Positions 25,847-34,678 of a stretch of 64,000 bases of DNA are shown piece after piece. A model generated the notes under the pieces. It was not told the origin of the DNA. It saw nothing but the letters and a program-made list of their open reading frames with translations, and did no database searches. The stretch is from CAYRLW01 sp964425215 (lineage in GTDB: Bacteria; Spirochaetota; Spirochaetia; Treponematales; Breznakiellaceae): the NCBI GenBank assembly GCA_964425215.1, contig CAYRLW010000007.1, positions 1 through 64,000 on the forward strand, in the 5' to 3' direction. The position numbers and the translations under genes were made by a program. Positions within the stretch are counted from its first letter, which is position 1, and each line of letters begins with the position of its first letter.

Positions 25847-26326
25847 CTATACCCGTTTGATGAAGATATCAAAAGCCCGGAGACCAAGGACCGTGACGAA
25901 GGTAACGATGATACCCGAAACCAGGACCCCCAGTATTACCGCCACCATGGTTTTCTTTTTATCCAGTCCCAGGACCCACGCCCCCAGGGTCCCCGTCCAC
26001 GCTCCGGTCAAGGGAAAGGGAATAGCCACAAACACCCCAATGCCCAACCAGCCCCACCGTTCCACCCCCCCGTGGACCTTGCTTCGGGCTCGTTCTATAA
26101 AGCGGTTAAAGAAATCGGCGTACCAACGGAGGCGTAAAAACAGTTTGTGAAAGGTCCCTAAGAAGATCCAACAGGCCGGGGCTACCAGGGCGTTTACGAA
26201 GGCCCCGTAAAGGAAAGCCCCGTACCAGGGCCAGCCGTGGGCCACGGCGAAGGGAATGGCCCCCCGGAGCTCGGAAATGGGTAAGAACGCCAAAAAGGTG
26301 GTCCAAAAAAAAGTAGCGCCGTTCAT
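25847..26326 (-). CDS. Small membrane protein, COG2426 (putative small multidrug export family)
   Basis: A 159-residue protein with four or five hydrophobic helices. It carries the family pattern 'LPISELRGAIPFAVAHG' near residue 15 and 'FVAIPFPLTGAWTGTLGAW' near residue 95, which form re-entrant-like loops. Members are annotated as small multidrug exporters, but transport has rarely been shown. It lies between the SLC13-type carrier and the helicase in the same transcript. Confidence 0.8.
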   Translation of the reverse strand: MNGATFFWTTFLAFLPISELRGAIPFAVAHGWPWYGAFLYGAFVNALVAPACWIFLGTFHKLFLRLRWYADFFNRFIERARSKVHGGVERWGWLGIGVFVAIPFPLTGAWTGTLGAWVLGLDKKKTMVAVILGVLVSGIIVTFVTVLGLRAFDIFIKRV

Positions 26327-26342
26327 AGTATCCTTCCTTCTT

Positions 26343-27632
26343 CTAAAAAATTGATAACCATAGGGTCCCCAGAACCACCGTAAGAATGGTCGTTGGAAGA
26401 CCTACCTTGAGGTAGGCCCCGAACTTTACGTCTATGCCGTACCGCTTGGCGCTTTCCGCGACGATTAAATTGGCCACCGACCCCAACAGGGTCAGATTCC
26501 CCGCGTAGGTGCTTGCCATGGCCATGACCAGCCACGCGGTTTCTTTATCCTTAAACCAATCGACCAGGGGCCGCAGGAGCATCACCGCCGGAACGTTGGA
26601 AATTAAGTTCGACAGGATAAGGATAAAAAAGGAAAAGCGCCCCATCCCTTGGCCTACCAGGGGCATCCCCCGTTGTACCAGAAACGAAAAAGCCGAAGTC
26701 CGGCCTACCGCTTCGGTGATAACAAAGAGGCCTCCAAAAAAAGCGATAATCGTCCAGTCTAGTTCCGCGAAAACCCGTTCCGGTTTTATCCTTCTGGTCG
26801 TCAACAAAATCGCCGCCGCCGCCATGGCCGCCGCCGTAACCGGGGCGTTGAGCAAAAACGCCGCCGTCATAAGGAAGACAGCGGCTAGGGCTTTTAATAA
26901 GAGGGGTTTATAGACTCCGTTTTTTATTTCTCCCGGTCCGCTAAACTCTTCGGCCTGGACAAGCCGGGGAGAGCGCAAGGGCGGGACCTCTATAATTCCG
27001 CCCCGGGTAAATTCTCTCCTAAATCCCCATAAAACGACCCCATACGCCAGAATCAAACCTAAAATTGAAGGGATAGCCATTCTTTTAAGGAACGTTAAAA
27101 AAGGGATGCCGCTGGACGCTCCGATCAGCATATTCTGGGGGTTTCCGATAACCGTGGTCGCGGAGCCGATGTTAGCCGCCAGGGCAAGGGCGATGAGGTA
27201 GGGGACCGGGTTTCGTTTTGAACGGAGGGTCAACGCGGCCACCAGGGGGGTAAACATAATACAGATGGTATCGTTAAGAAAGAGGGCCGAAAGGATCGCT
27301 GAAGAACCCATGATTAGGGCTAAGAGCCTCCGGGGGGTTTTGGATGCCCGAAGCACCGCCGTACCGGCTAAATCAAAGAAGCCGGAGATTTTTAGATTTG
27401 CCGTAATGATCATCATGGAGAGTATAAGGATCAGGGTGTTCAGGTCGATGGCCCCCAGGGCATCGTGAATCGATAGGGCCCCTAGGGCGACCAAAAAGGC
27501 CGCCCCCGAAAAGGCTATGGTGGCTCTGTTCATCCGCAGGGTGGGAATTCGACCCAAGGCTATGCCAAAAAGGGAAAGAAGGATGATAAAGTCGGTTATC
27601 AGGGTTTTTACCAGGTTTTCAAAGTTCATCAT
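26343..27632 (-). CDS. ArsB/NhaD/SLC13-type membrane transporter
   Basis: A 429-residue protein with about 11 hydrophobic segments. Two repeat halves each carry a helix-break motif, 'TVIGNPQNMLIGASSG' in the first and 'LSNLISNVPAVMLL' in the second, typical of the ion transporter superfamily that includes ArsB, NhaD and divalent anion/Na+ symporters. The substrate is not clear. No arsR or other arsenic gene is nearby. It is co-transcribed behind rdgB with a 6-base gap. Confidence 0.82.
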   Translation of the reverse strand: MMNFENLVKTLITDFIILLSLFGIALGRIPTLRMNRATIAFSGAAFLVALGALSIHDALGAIDLNTLILILSMMIITANLKISGFFDLAGTAVLRASKTPRRLLALIMGSSAILSALFLNDTICIMFTPLVAALTLRSKRNPVPYLIALALAANIGSATTVIGNPQNMLIGASSGIPFLTFLKRMAIPSILGLILAYGVVLWGFRREFTRGGIIEVPPLRSPRLVQAEEFSGPGEIKNGVYKPLLLKALAAVFLMTAAFLLNAPVTAAAMAAAAILLTTRRIKPERVFAELDWTIIAFFGGLFVITEAVGRTSAFSFLVQRGMPLVGQGMGRFSFFILILSNLISNVPAVMLLRPLVDWFKDKETAWLVMAMASTYAGNLTLLGSVANLIVAESAKRYGIDVKFGAYLKVGLPTTILTVVLGTLWLSIF

Positions 27633-27638
27633 AGATTT

Positions 27639-28247
27639 TTAAAGTTTTTCCCCTAGGCTATCGATCCACGTCATGATCCGTTGGGCCGCCTTGGCCCGGT
27701 GACTAAGGGTGTTTTTTTCGTCCTCCGACAGTTCCGCCACCGTCTTTCCCCATTCTTTCAGGTACAGGAGGGGATCGTATCCAAACCCTCCGGACCCCCG
27801 CCCTTGCCGAACGATGGTCCCTTCCAGGGTTTCTTGGACCGCGAAAAATCGGTATTCGCTTAAAACCAACACCATGGAGCAGACAAACCGGGCACTTCGC
27901 TGGTCCGTATCCCCCAGCTCTTGTAATAGCAGTTCGTTCCGTTCCTCCGAGGAAAGTTTTTTATTTTCCCCGTCCTCCCCAGGACCGCTATACCGGGCCG
28001 AATAAATACCCGGCCTTCCTCCCAGGGCGTCCACACAGAGTCCCGAATCGTCGGCTATAACCGGTTCGTGGACCCGTTGGTACAGGGCCAGGCCCTTTAG
28101 AAGGGCGTTTTCCAAAAAGGATTTTCCCGTTTCTTCGATGTCAAAATCGATGCCCCCCTCTTTGGGAAGCCGAATATGGCGACCCCGTAAAATGGCGGAA
28201 AGCTCCCGAAATTTATGCTCGTTTCCCGTGGCAAACCAAAGCGTCAT
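27639..28247 (-). CDS. rdgB: dITP/XTP pyrophosphatase
   Basis: A 202-residue Ham1/RdgB protein that removes deaminated purine triphosphates (dITP, XTP). Visible motifs are 'FATGNEHKFRE' at the N-terminus, 'DDSGLCVDALGGRPGIYSARYSG' split by substrate residues, 'GFGYDPLLYLKEWGKTVAEL' and 'KNTLSHRAKA'. It is first in the leftward operon. ATG 28247 is supported by the conserved first strand MTLWFATGN. Confidence 0.93.
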   Translation of the reverse strand: MTLWFATGNEHKFRELSAILRGRHIRLPKEGGIDFDIEETGKSFLENALLKGLALYQRVHEPVIADDSGLCVDALGGRPGIYSARYSGPGEDGENKKLSSEERNELLLQELGDTDQRSARFVCSMVLVLSEYRFFAVQETLEGTIVRQGRGSGGFGYDPLLYLKEWGKTVAELSEDEKNTLSHRAKAAQRIMTWIDSLGEKL

Positions 28248-28330
28248 GGAAGCATACTACAATATGCGGTGGGCCCTCGGGAAGGGGAGCCCTTGCGTCG
28301 TTGACGGGGGAAGGGTACACTGGATTTCCC

Positions 28331-30043
28331 ATGGAATGTCCCATTTGTTCGTTTTCCCCCATTAAAAGCCTACAAAACCAACGGCGTGCCTTTTTTCACT
28401 GTCCCTCCTGCGGGTTTTATTGGGCCGATCCAGCCGTTGCTTTAAGAGCCGAGGACCAGAAAAATCGTTACGCCCTCCATAATAACGATCGGTCAAACCA
28501 CGGGTACGCTGACTATGTAAACCGCATTATCGATAGAACCCTGGATTGGGCCCACCGGGATGTTTTCCCTGGTTGCCGGGTCCGACGGGTGGTCGACTGG
28601 GGGTCCGGCCCCTCCGGTTTGGCGTCGGAGTTCCTGTCAGAACGGGGTTTGGACGTGGTCAGCTGGGACCCCCTGTTTGCCCCCGACCATCCACCTGAAC
28701 CGGAAAGCTTCGACTTGGCTCTCTGCGTCGAAGTGGCGGAGCACTTTAGCTCCCCCGTTAAGGATTTTTTATCCCTCGCCACCACCCTAAAACCCGGCGG
28801 ACGTTTGGTAGTGCATACCCATCTGGCCCCGGAACGGGAGGAGGATTTTCTTTCCTGGTGGTACGTGGAAGATAGGACCCACGTTTCCTTTTATTCAAGC
28901 GGGGCTTTGAAAATTCTTGCTTCCCTGGGTTCCCTGATTTTAGAAGCCCTGGAGGATCAACGGTTCGCCGTTTTTCGCCGTCCCTTGCCCGTTTTAGTTG
29001 CCGGGGGTATCAACATGGATATCGAAGGACGGCCTTTTCAGGGTTTTATCCCCCGGGATTCCAACCCGGGACAGGTACGATTTTCCCCCGGCGGGGCGGG
29101 CCGGAACATCGCGGAAAATTTAGCCCGTTTAAAGGTTCCGGTGGAACTCCTGGGCGCCGTGGGGGACGACGGGCCGGGAAGGGATTGCTTAAAATCCTGC
29201 GAGGTTCTTTCGGTAGGGGTACGGGGTTGCGCGGTAATAGAGGGAGCGGTTACCTCCTGTTACCTTTCCATTTTGGATGACCGCTTCGATATGACGGCGG
29301 CCATAGCGGGGATGGGAATTTACGACCAATTTACCCCCGACCTGGTCCGAGATACCCTGGAGAAAGCTCGGGCCGAAGCCTTCCAACGTTCCTTCGGAGC
29401 CGACCCCGCCGCTCCCTTTTCCGCCGTGGTGGTGGATGGGAACCTGCTCCCCCAATCGATCGAAGAAGTGGTTCGAAGCTTCCCTCCAATTCCCGTATGG
29501 TTCGACCCCGTATCTACCCAAAAGGCCCTTAGGACCGTACAATACCAGGATGGGGCACTCCTGTGGAACTTTTACGCCGTAAAACCCAACGATATGGAAG
29601 CCCAGAGGATGGCCCAAGCCCTGGGGTGGGTAGGAACGGAAACCCCGATACCGCCCCCCGCGGTCACCGAAGAACCACCGGAGCTTCCTTTGGCTCGGCT
29701 ACTTCACCAGCGGGGGGTGAGCCTTGTCTTAATCAGCCTGGGCGAACGGGGGGTCCTTTATTCGAAACAGGGGCCCCAAGGCGAGGAGTCTTCGGTTTTT
29801 AAGCCCCCTCCCGTCCGAGTCCTATCCGCCACCGGTTCGGGGGACGCCTTTGTGGCGGCGGCCCTGCGGTACACCCTGCTGAACCCTAAGGAGGAAAACC
29901 GGACAGCCCAGGAGCTCTGCGCCCACGGAAGCGCCGCTTCGGTTATAACCCTACAAACGGTGGAATCCGTGGCTCCCACCCTTTGCGCCGAGGCCCTGGA
30001 AAGGTTAGTATTTCAGTGGCGCCGTAGTAATGGGGTTATTTGA
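28331..30043 (+). CDS. Fusion: zinc-ribbon class I methyltransferase + pseudouridine kinase (PfkB)
   Basis: A 570-residue protein with two enzyme units in one unbroken frame. The N-terminal half (about 1-225) starts with a zinc ribbon ('CPIC', 'CPSC') and a Rossmann methyltransferase: motif I 'VVDWGSGPSGLASEF', acidic 'SWDP', then 'FDLALCVEVAEHF' and 'LKPGGRLVVHT'. The C-terminal half (about 230-570) is a PfkB sugar kinase with 'FSPGGAGRNIAENLARL' and the catalytic 'SATGSGDAFVAAAL'. psuG follows, so the kinase is most likely PsuK (pseudouridine to pseudouridine 5'-phosphate). The methyltransferase substrate is unknown. ATG 28331 was chosen; TTG 28301 would add ten residues. Confidence 0.82.
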   Translation: MECPICSFSPIKSLQNQRRAFFHCPSCGFYWADPAVALRAEDQKNRYALHNNDRSNHGYADYVNRIIDRTLDWAHRDVFPGCRVRRVVDWGSGPSGLASEFLSERGLDVVSWDPLFAPDHPPEPESFDLALCVEVAEHFSSPVKDFLSLATTLKPGGRLVVHTHLAPEREEDFLSWWYVEDRTHVSFYSSGALKILASLGSLILEALEDQRFAVFRRPLPVLVAGGINMDIEGRPFQGFIPRDSNPGQVRFSPGGAGRNIAENLARLKVPVELLGAVGDDGPGRDCLKSCEVLSVGVRGCAVIEGAVTSCYLSILDDRFDMTAAIAGMGIYDQFTPDLVRDTLEKARAEAFQRSFGADPAAPFSAVVVDGNLLPQSIEEVVRSFPPIPVWFDPVSTQKALRTVQYQDGALLWNFYAVKPNDMEAQRMAQALGWVGTETPIPPPAVTEEPPELPLARLLHQRGVSLVLISLGERGVLYSKQGPQGEESSVFKPPPVRVLSATGSGDAFVAAALRYTLLNPKEENRTAQELCAHGSAASVITLQTVESVAPTLCAEALERLVFQWRRSNGVI

Positions 30044-30047
30044 AAAG

Positions 30048-30088
30048 GGAGGTTCATTCAAAAGTCTGTAACTTTTGAATGAACCTCC
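30048..30088. repeat. Dispersed palindromic repeat, copy 1
   Basis: A perfect 18-bp inverted repeat, GGAGGTTCATTCAAAAGT (30048-30065) and its complement (30071-30088), with a 5-base loop CTGTA. It lies between the psuK fusion and psuG. A near copy is at 57854-57894. There is no long T-run, so a simple terminator is not obvious. It may act as an RNA-stability or attenuation hairpin. Confidence 0.85.
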
Positions 30089-30135
30089 TTCTAACAGTTG
30101 TTTTTAATGGGAGTATGATGATGGAGAAAGATTCG

Positions 30136-31071
30136 ATGATGAAATTCTACCTTGACGCGTCCGAGGAAGTCTCCGCCGCTTTAGCCGAGGGAAAACCGGT
30201 GGTGGCCCTGGAATCCACTATTATTAGCCACGGAATGCCCTACCCGAAAAATGTGGAAACCGCTTTGGAGGTGGAACGTTTTATTCGAGCTTCGGGGGCG
30301 GTCCCCGCCACCATCGCCATAATCGGCGGCCGGTTAAAAGCGGGCCTTTCGGTGGATCAGATCGAGCTTCTCGGGAAAAAGGGTTCCGCCGTCGTAAAAT
30401 GCAGTCGCCGGGATATCCCCTTTGTGGTAGCCCGCTCCCTCGATGGGGCTACCACGGTGGCGGGGACCATGATCGTGGCCCACCTGGCGGGGATACGGAT
30501 ATTCGCCACCGGGGGAATCGGCGGGGTCCATCGGGGTGCCCCGGAGACCTTTGATATTTCCGCAGACCTGGAAGAGTTGGGCCGGACCGACGTGGCGGTG
30601 GTATGCGCGGGGGCGAAAAGCATTTTGGACCTGGGTTTGACCCTGGAATATTTGGAGACCCGGGGGGTTCCGGTCATTGGGTTTGGCAGTTCCGAGTTAC
30701 CCGCTTTCTATACCCGCCAATCGGGGTTTTCGGTGGATTACCGCCTGGATTCTCCCGAAGAGATTGCCCGGGCCCTTAAGGTTAAGTGGGACCTGGGGCT
30801 CCACGGCGGGGTGGTGATCGCCAACCCCATACCGGAACAATACGCCATGGAAAAGAAAGAGATCGACGCCATCATTGCCCGGGCCCTCGCTGACGCGGAG
30901 ACCCAGGGGGTTCGGGGAAAAGAGTTAACCCCCTATTTGTTGGGCCGGATCGTGGAACTCACGGGGGGCCAGAGCTTGGAAGCCAATATTCAACTGGTCT
31001 TTAACAACGCCCGCCTGGCCGCCCAGGTGGCTCGATCGTATTCGTCTCTTACCAATCTCAAGGAGCGGTAA
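30136..31071 (+). CDS. psuG: Pseudouridine-5'-phosphate glycosidase
   Basis: A 311-residue enzyme that cleaves pseudouridine 5'-phosphate to uracil and ribose 5-phosphate. It is very close to the family along its length: 'PVVALESTIISHGMPYPKN', 'AIIGGRLKAGLS', 'FATGGIGGVHRGA', 'VVCAGAKSILDLGLTLEYL', 'NPIPEQYAM' and 'NIQLVFNNARLAAQVA'. The start is one of several in-frame ATGs (30115, 30118, 30121, 30136). 30136 is favoured because GGAGAAAG lies at a good distance and the protein begins near the family start. An ATG at 30079 lies inside the palindrome and is rejected. Confidence 0.93.
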   Translation: MMKFYLDASEEVSAALAEGKPVVALESTIISHGMPYPKNVETALEVERFIRASGAVPATIAIIGGRLKAGLSVDQIELLGKKGSAVVKCSRRDIPFVVARSLDGATTVAGTMIVAHLAGIRIFATGGIGGVHRGAPETFDISADLEELGRTDVAVVCAGAKSILDLGLTLEYLETRGVPVIGFGSSELPAFYTRQSGFSVDYRLDSPEEIARALKVKWDLGLHGGVVIANPIPEQYAMEKKEIDAIIARALADAETQGVRGKELTPYLLGRIVELTGGQSLEANIQLVFNNARLAAQVARSYSSLTNLKER

Positions 31072-31073
31072 CG

Positions 31074-32129
31074 GTGGCCTTCGATTTTAAAGAAGATCCG
31101 ATTTTTAACCAACTTCATTCTCCGGGCTTACTGGATATTTCCAAGGGAGGCCGGGCCCTGGTTATCAGCGATTTTCACATGGGAAACGGCGGAAGGCGGG
31201 ATGACCTAAAGAGAAACGGGGAACTCCTGTTGGAATTGTTGGATAAGTATTACTACCAGGGCGGTTGGAATTTGGTTCTTAATGGGGATATCGAGGAACT
31301 GCAACGGTACAGCTACCCGGCGATCCGATCCCATTGGGGGACGTTTTACGATCTTTTTGATCGATTTTTCCGCGATGGCCGGTTGTTCAAAACCCTGGGA
31401 AACCACGATGATGAACTGGTCTTTGAAAAGTCCTATCCCTATCCCTTGTACGATGCCCTGCGTATAGAAACGGCCTTCATTCCGGTTTTGGTCTTTCACG
31501 GGCACCAATCGTCCCGGGTGTATACCAAATACAACAATCTGGTGCGGGCAAGCATGCGGTATTTTTTTAAACCCCTAGGAATTCGCAACATCTCTTCCGC
31601 CCGGAGTCCCCGTCGGCGTTTTCATGTGGAGCGGCGGGCCTACGATTTTTCTCGGAAGTACAAGGTAATTTCCATCATCGGGCACACCCATCGCCCCTTG
31701 TTCGAATCCCTGGGGCGTTTTGACTACATAAAATTTGAGATTGAACGGCTTTGCCGGGATTATCCCTCCGTACAAGAGGCGGACCAGCTTCGCATCGCCG
31801 AAGAGGTACAGAATCTTAGGATAGAATTGAGTAAACTGAAACGGTCGGAACGCCGACGGAGTTTACAGGAAAGTTTATACGGGGATGAGCTTCCGGTGCC
31901 CACGGTCTTCAATTCCGGTTGCGCAATCGGCAAAAAGGGGCTCAACGCCATAGAGTTGGACGGGGAATCGATCTCCCTCGTGTATTGGTTCACCGAAGGG
32001 GAAGGAAAACGGTTTGTTCAACGGGGGGCCTACGCGGTGGAAGAACTGCCGGGAACCCTTCGGCGCCGGGTAGTGTTGAACCACGATAGGTTGGATTATA
32101 TCAAAGCGCGGATCGATTTGTTGGGTTAA
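31074..32129 (+). CDS. Calcineurin-like metallophosphoesterase
   Basis: A 351-residue protein with the full set of metal-binding motifs: 'ISDFHMGNG' (about 25), 'NGDIEEL', 'GNHDDELV', 'FHGHQ' and 'IGHTHRPL'. It resembles LpxH-like UDP-diacylglucosamine hydrolases and other membrane-associated phosphoesterases, but the substrate is not clear. A charged helix ('IAEEVQNLRIELSKLKRSERRRS') is inserted late in the protein. It starts with GTG behind AGGAGCG, 2 bases after psuG. It is the last gene before the motility operon. Confidence 0.85.
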   Translation: MAFDFKEDPIFNQLHSPGLLDISKGGRALVISDFHMGNGGRRDDLKRNGELLLELLDKYYYQGGWNLVLNGDIEELQRYSYPAIRSHWGTFYDLFDRFFRDGRLFKTLGNHDDELVFEKSYPYPLYDALRIETAFIPVLVFHGHQSSRVYTKYNNLVRASMRYFFKPLGIRNISSARSPRRRFHVERRAYDFSRKYKVISIIGHTHRPLFESLGRFDYIKFEIERLCRDYPSVQEADQLRIAEEVQNLRIELSKLKRSERRRSLQESLYGDELPVPTVFNSGCAIGKKGLNAIELDGESISLVYWFTEGEGKRFVQRGAYAVEELPGTLRRRVVLNHDRLDYIKARIDLLG

Positions 32130-32131
32130 GC

Positions 32132-32161
32132 TTGACGGCTTGGATAGTAAGGGACCATACT
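32132..32161 (+). promoter_or_regulatory. Candidate promoter of the motility operon (upstream of flbB)
   Basis: TTGACG (32132-32137), 18 bases, CATACT (32156-32161). The block CTTGACGGCTTGGATA (32131-32146) is repeated with one change at 48751-48766, upstream of another motility-operon gene. Confidence 0.45.
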
Positions 32162-32189
32162 AAAACGATAAACGCGGAGGAAAACACCG

Positions 32190-32822
32190 GTGGCCGCCTA
32201 CGGAAAACAGAAAATTTTTGGAAGAGTTATCGTTCTTATCCTGCTTATCCTCGTTTTAGCGGGGGGCGGGGCAATTTGGTTCGATTATCTCAACCTTATC
32301 AATATCAAATCCTATCTGGGCCCCCTGTATAAATTGATGGGCCGCCCCGTTCCTACCCAACCAGCCAGTTCCCCGACGGTTCCCCTTAATTTGGACGAGG
32401 AGCGGCTTTCGGCTCGGATGGACGCTCTGGATCAACGGAGCCTGGAATTGGATAAACGGGAAAGCATCATAGCGAAAAAGGAAGCGGATATCGAACAAAA
32501 GGCCCAGGAATTGGAGGATCGACAAAAAGCGTTGGATGAACGAGAGAAAACCTTCAACGTTACGGTCCAACAGTTCGAGAATAGAAGGGTAAACGTCGAA
32601 CAAAACGCGCGATATCTGGTCGGTATGCCCCCAGACAAGGCCGTGGCGATCATCGCCGCGATGGACGATCAAGATGCGATCGACGTTTTTCGGATGACCG
32701 AAGAGATCGCGCAAAAAGAAGGAACAGGGTCTATGGTTTCGTACTGGCTCTCCCTCCTTCCTCCCGCGCGTTCTGCGGAGCTTCAGAGAAAGATGGCGGG
32801 GAAACCCAAGACCCTCAACTGA
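32190..32822 (+). CDS. flbB: Periplasmic flagellar collar protein FlbB (MotE-like)
   Basis: A 210-residue protein with an N-terminal membrane helix ('VIVLILLILVLAGGGAIWF'), a long coiled coil (about 68-135, rich in Glu, Lys and Gln) and a MgtE-N/MotE-like helical end ('LVGMPPDKAVAIIAAMDDQDAIDVFRM' region). In Borrelia FlbB is the base of the spirochaete-specific collar around the periplasmic flagellar motor and its gene precedes the fliK-flgD-flgE block, as here. The GTG start follows GGAGG. Assignment rests on domain plan and position. Confidence 0.82.
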   Translation: MAAYGKQKIFGRVIVLILLILVLAGGGAIWFDYLNLINIKSYLGPLYKLMGRPVPTQPASSPTVPLNLDEERLSARMDALDQRSLELDKRESIIAKKEADIEQKAQELEDRQKALDEREKTFNVTVQQFENRRVNVEQNARYLVGMPPDKAVAIIAAMDDQDAIDVFRMTEEIAQKEGTGSMVSYWLSLLPPARSAELQRKMAGKPKTLN

Positions 32823-32872
32823 CGCCCCCTTCGGACCTCCGAAATCGCGCGTTGGTGACGTAGGAGGTTCGT

Positions 32873-34222
32873 TTGGCGGTACCAGTATCCCCCCTTATGA
32901 CCGGAAAAGTCGAAGGCCCCGCTACAGAAGCCCTATCGGGAAACCGGGGTCCTAAGAAAACCGGCGCTTCTCCTGTAGCTTCCGGGGGTGGGCAAACCAA
33001 GGAAGTCGGTTCCCCGGTTTCCGATTTTTTAAAAATTATTCAGGATCTCTTCGCCGGTAAGGGGAACCCTAAAAAAGAGGCGGGGGAGTCAAAGCTTCCC
33101 GTTATGCAGGAAAAGCAGGTTTCCGTGGGGGAAAAGAAACCCCTGGATTCCAAAACTGCTCTTCTTCAAACGGGGACTATTAAAAGAAATCCCCTTGAAA
33201 AAGACGTCCTTGTTCCTCCTAAGATTGTAGCCCCGGGCGCCGAAGAGGGGGGCATTGAAGTCTCCAGCGCTACTACGCAAAAAAAAGCTCGACTCCCTGC
33301 GCCGTCCGATGCTGTTTCTGATAAGGAAGCCCAAGAAAGCAAACAAAAGAAAGCCCCCGTCGTGGAAGGAGACCGAGCAAAAAAAAGTTCAAAAGAACTT
33401 ACGGACATCCCTACGGGGGTCCTCGCGGGGGCTCTTCTGCAAAATTCTCTCTCTACGGGTACCCTGGGGTCTAAAAATAAAAATTCTTCGGTAAACGGGG
33501 AAGGGGATACGGATGCCCCTGGGATAGCCAAGGCGGAGTCGAAGAAAAAGGATAAACGGACCGAACGATTGGAATTGGAGGTTTACGACCTCCGAACCGG
33601 GGCTAATCGACAAAACGCCTCGGTCAATAGGCCGGTTAGTGGAAAGGAAAACAAAGACGGGAAAGAAGGGGATTTAGTGATAAAACTCCACTCCCCCGTG
33701 TCCTCGGATTCCCCGCTTTCCGATAAGGCTTCCCCCGTTCCTTCTTCTCCCCTGGATTTTCAAAACGCCTTGGCCCGGGAACTGCGGGATTCGGGCAACG
33801 CGGATATCGTGAAGCACGCTTCCATGGTTTTAAAGGACGGCGACCAGGGAGTTATCCGGCTTTCTTTACAGCCCGAATCCTTGGGAACGGTTAAGATTCG
33901 GCTGGAAATGGCCGATGACAAAATAGCGGGTCATATCGTGGTTCAGACCCCCGAAGCCTTGCGGGCCTTTGAAAGCGAAATCCGATCCTTGGAACAGGCC
34001 TTCCGGGATGGGGGGTTCGGGGGCGCCAGCCTGGATGTATCAGTATCCGCGGATGGGGGCGGAAATCAAAATGGGGGACAAAATCCCCAGGAATCCGCCG
34101 AGCCTTTTTTTTCACAGCGGTGGGCCGCTAAAAGTTACGACGGCTCGGCCCCATCGGTGTACGTTCCGATCGCAAGCCAAGATCGGACGAGTAATTTGAT
34201 GTCGATCAACCTATTAGCCTAA
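32873..34222 (+). CDS. fliK: Flagellar hook-length control protein FliK
   Basis: A 449-residue protein. The first ~270 residues are low-complexity and rich in Lys, Ser, Pro and Gly, as expected for the extended ruler part of FliK. The C-terminal Flg_hook domain (about 285-395) has 'GVIRLSLQPESLGTVKIRLEM' and 'ALRAFESEIRSLEQAF'. FliK measures the hook and switches export to filament proteins through FlhB. TTG start at 32873 behind TAGGAGG. It is followed by the hook genes flgD and flgE. Confidence 0.88.
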   Translation: MAVPVSPLMTGKVEGPATEALSGNRGPKKTGASPVASGGGQTKEVGSPVSDFLKIIQDLFAGKGNPKKEAGESKLPVMQEKQVSVGEKKPLDSKTALLQTGTIKRNPLEKDVLVPPKIVAPGAEEGGIEVSSATTQKKARLPAPSDAVSDKEAQESKQKKAPVVEGDRAKKSSKELTDIPTGVLAGALLQNSLSTGTLGSKNKNSSVNGEGDTDAPGIAKAESKKKDKRTERLELEVYDLRTGANRQNASVNRPVSGKENKDGKEGDLVIKLHSPVSSDSPLSDKASPVPSSPLDFQNALARELRDSGNADIVKHASMVLKDGDQGVIRLSLQPESLGTVKIRLEMADDKIAGHIVVQTPEALRAFESEIRSLEQAFRDGGFGGASLDVSVSADGGGNQNGGQNPQESAEPFFSQRWAAKSYDGSAPSVYVPIASQDRTSNLMSINLLA

Positions 34223-34234
34223 GGAGGCCCGAAC

Positions 34235-34672
34235 GTGGAACTGAGCGCGACCCTCAACAATCAAGAACAGGCGACCTTGAAAATGCAGGTGGATACCTTT
34301 AACAAGTCGATACAGCAGGGGAAAAAACCTGCCCAAGAGTTGGGTAAGGATGATTTTATCAAAATACTGATCACCCAGCTTACCCACCAGGATCCCTCCG
34401 CTCCCATGGAAGATAAGGAATTTATCGCCCAAATGGCCCAATTCTCTTCCCTGGAACAGATGACCAATATGGCTCAAGATTTTAGTAAACTGGCCAACGT
34501 GCTCTCGGGAACGGAAGCCTCCGCCGCCTTAGGACGATCCGTGGAAATCGCCCAGGGGGACCAGGTGGTGCAGGGGGTCGTTAAGGCGGTTTCCCGAGGG
34601 GGAGCCCCCCAGGTATTGGTCAACGGTACCTACTACGATTGGGATCAGGTCACCAAGGTATTTAAGGAGTAA
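34235..34672 (+). CDS. flgD: Hook cap assembly protein FlgD
   Basis: A 145-residue protein. The conserved FlgD core is 'LGKDDFIKILITQLTHQDPSAPMEDKEFIAQMAQFSSLEQM', broken here into two stretches around residues 45-85. It lacks the C-terminal Ig-like domains of the E. coli protein, giving the short form seen in spirochaetes. The GTG start follows AAGGAGG. FlgD caps the growing hook and is needed for FlgE polymerisation. Confidence 0.92.
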   Translation: MELSATLNNQEQATLKMQVDTFNKSIQQGKKPAQELGKDDFIKILITQLTHQDPSAPMEDKEFIAQMAQFSSLEQMTNMAQDFSKLANVLSGTEASAALGRSVEIAQGDQVVQGVVKAVSRGGAPQVLVNGTYYDWDQVTKVFKE

Positions 34673-34678
34673 CGCGAT

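Noticed and set aside
28301..28330. TTG 28301 as start of the methyltransferase-kinase fusion
   Set aside because: ATG 28331 begins directly at the zinc ribbon as expected; the extra ten residues show no conserved feature, though the choice is not certain.
30079..30081. ATG 30079 as psuG start
   Set aside because: It lies within the right arm of the palindromic hairpin, has no ribosome site and adds a non-family N-terminus.
33385..33400. Palindrome AAGTTCAAAAGAACTT
   Set aside because: It lies inside the low-complexity part of fliK and is explained by Lys/Ser codons; no match to the dispersed palindrome beyond a short core.
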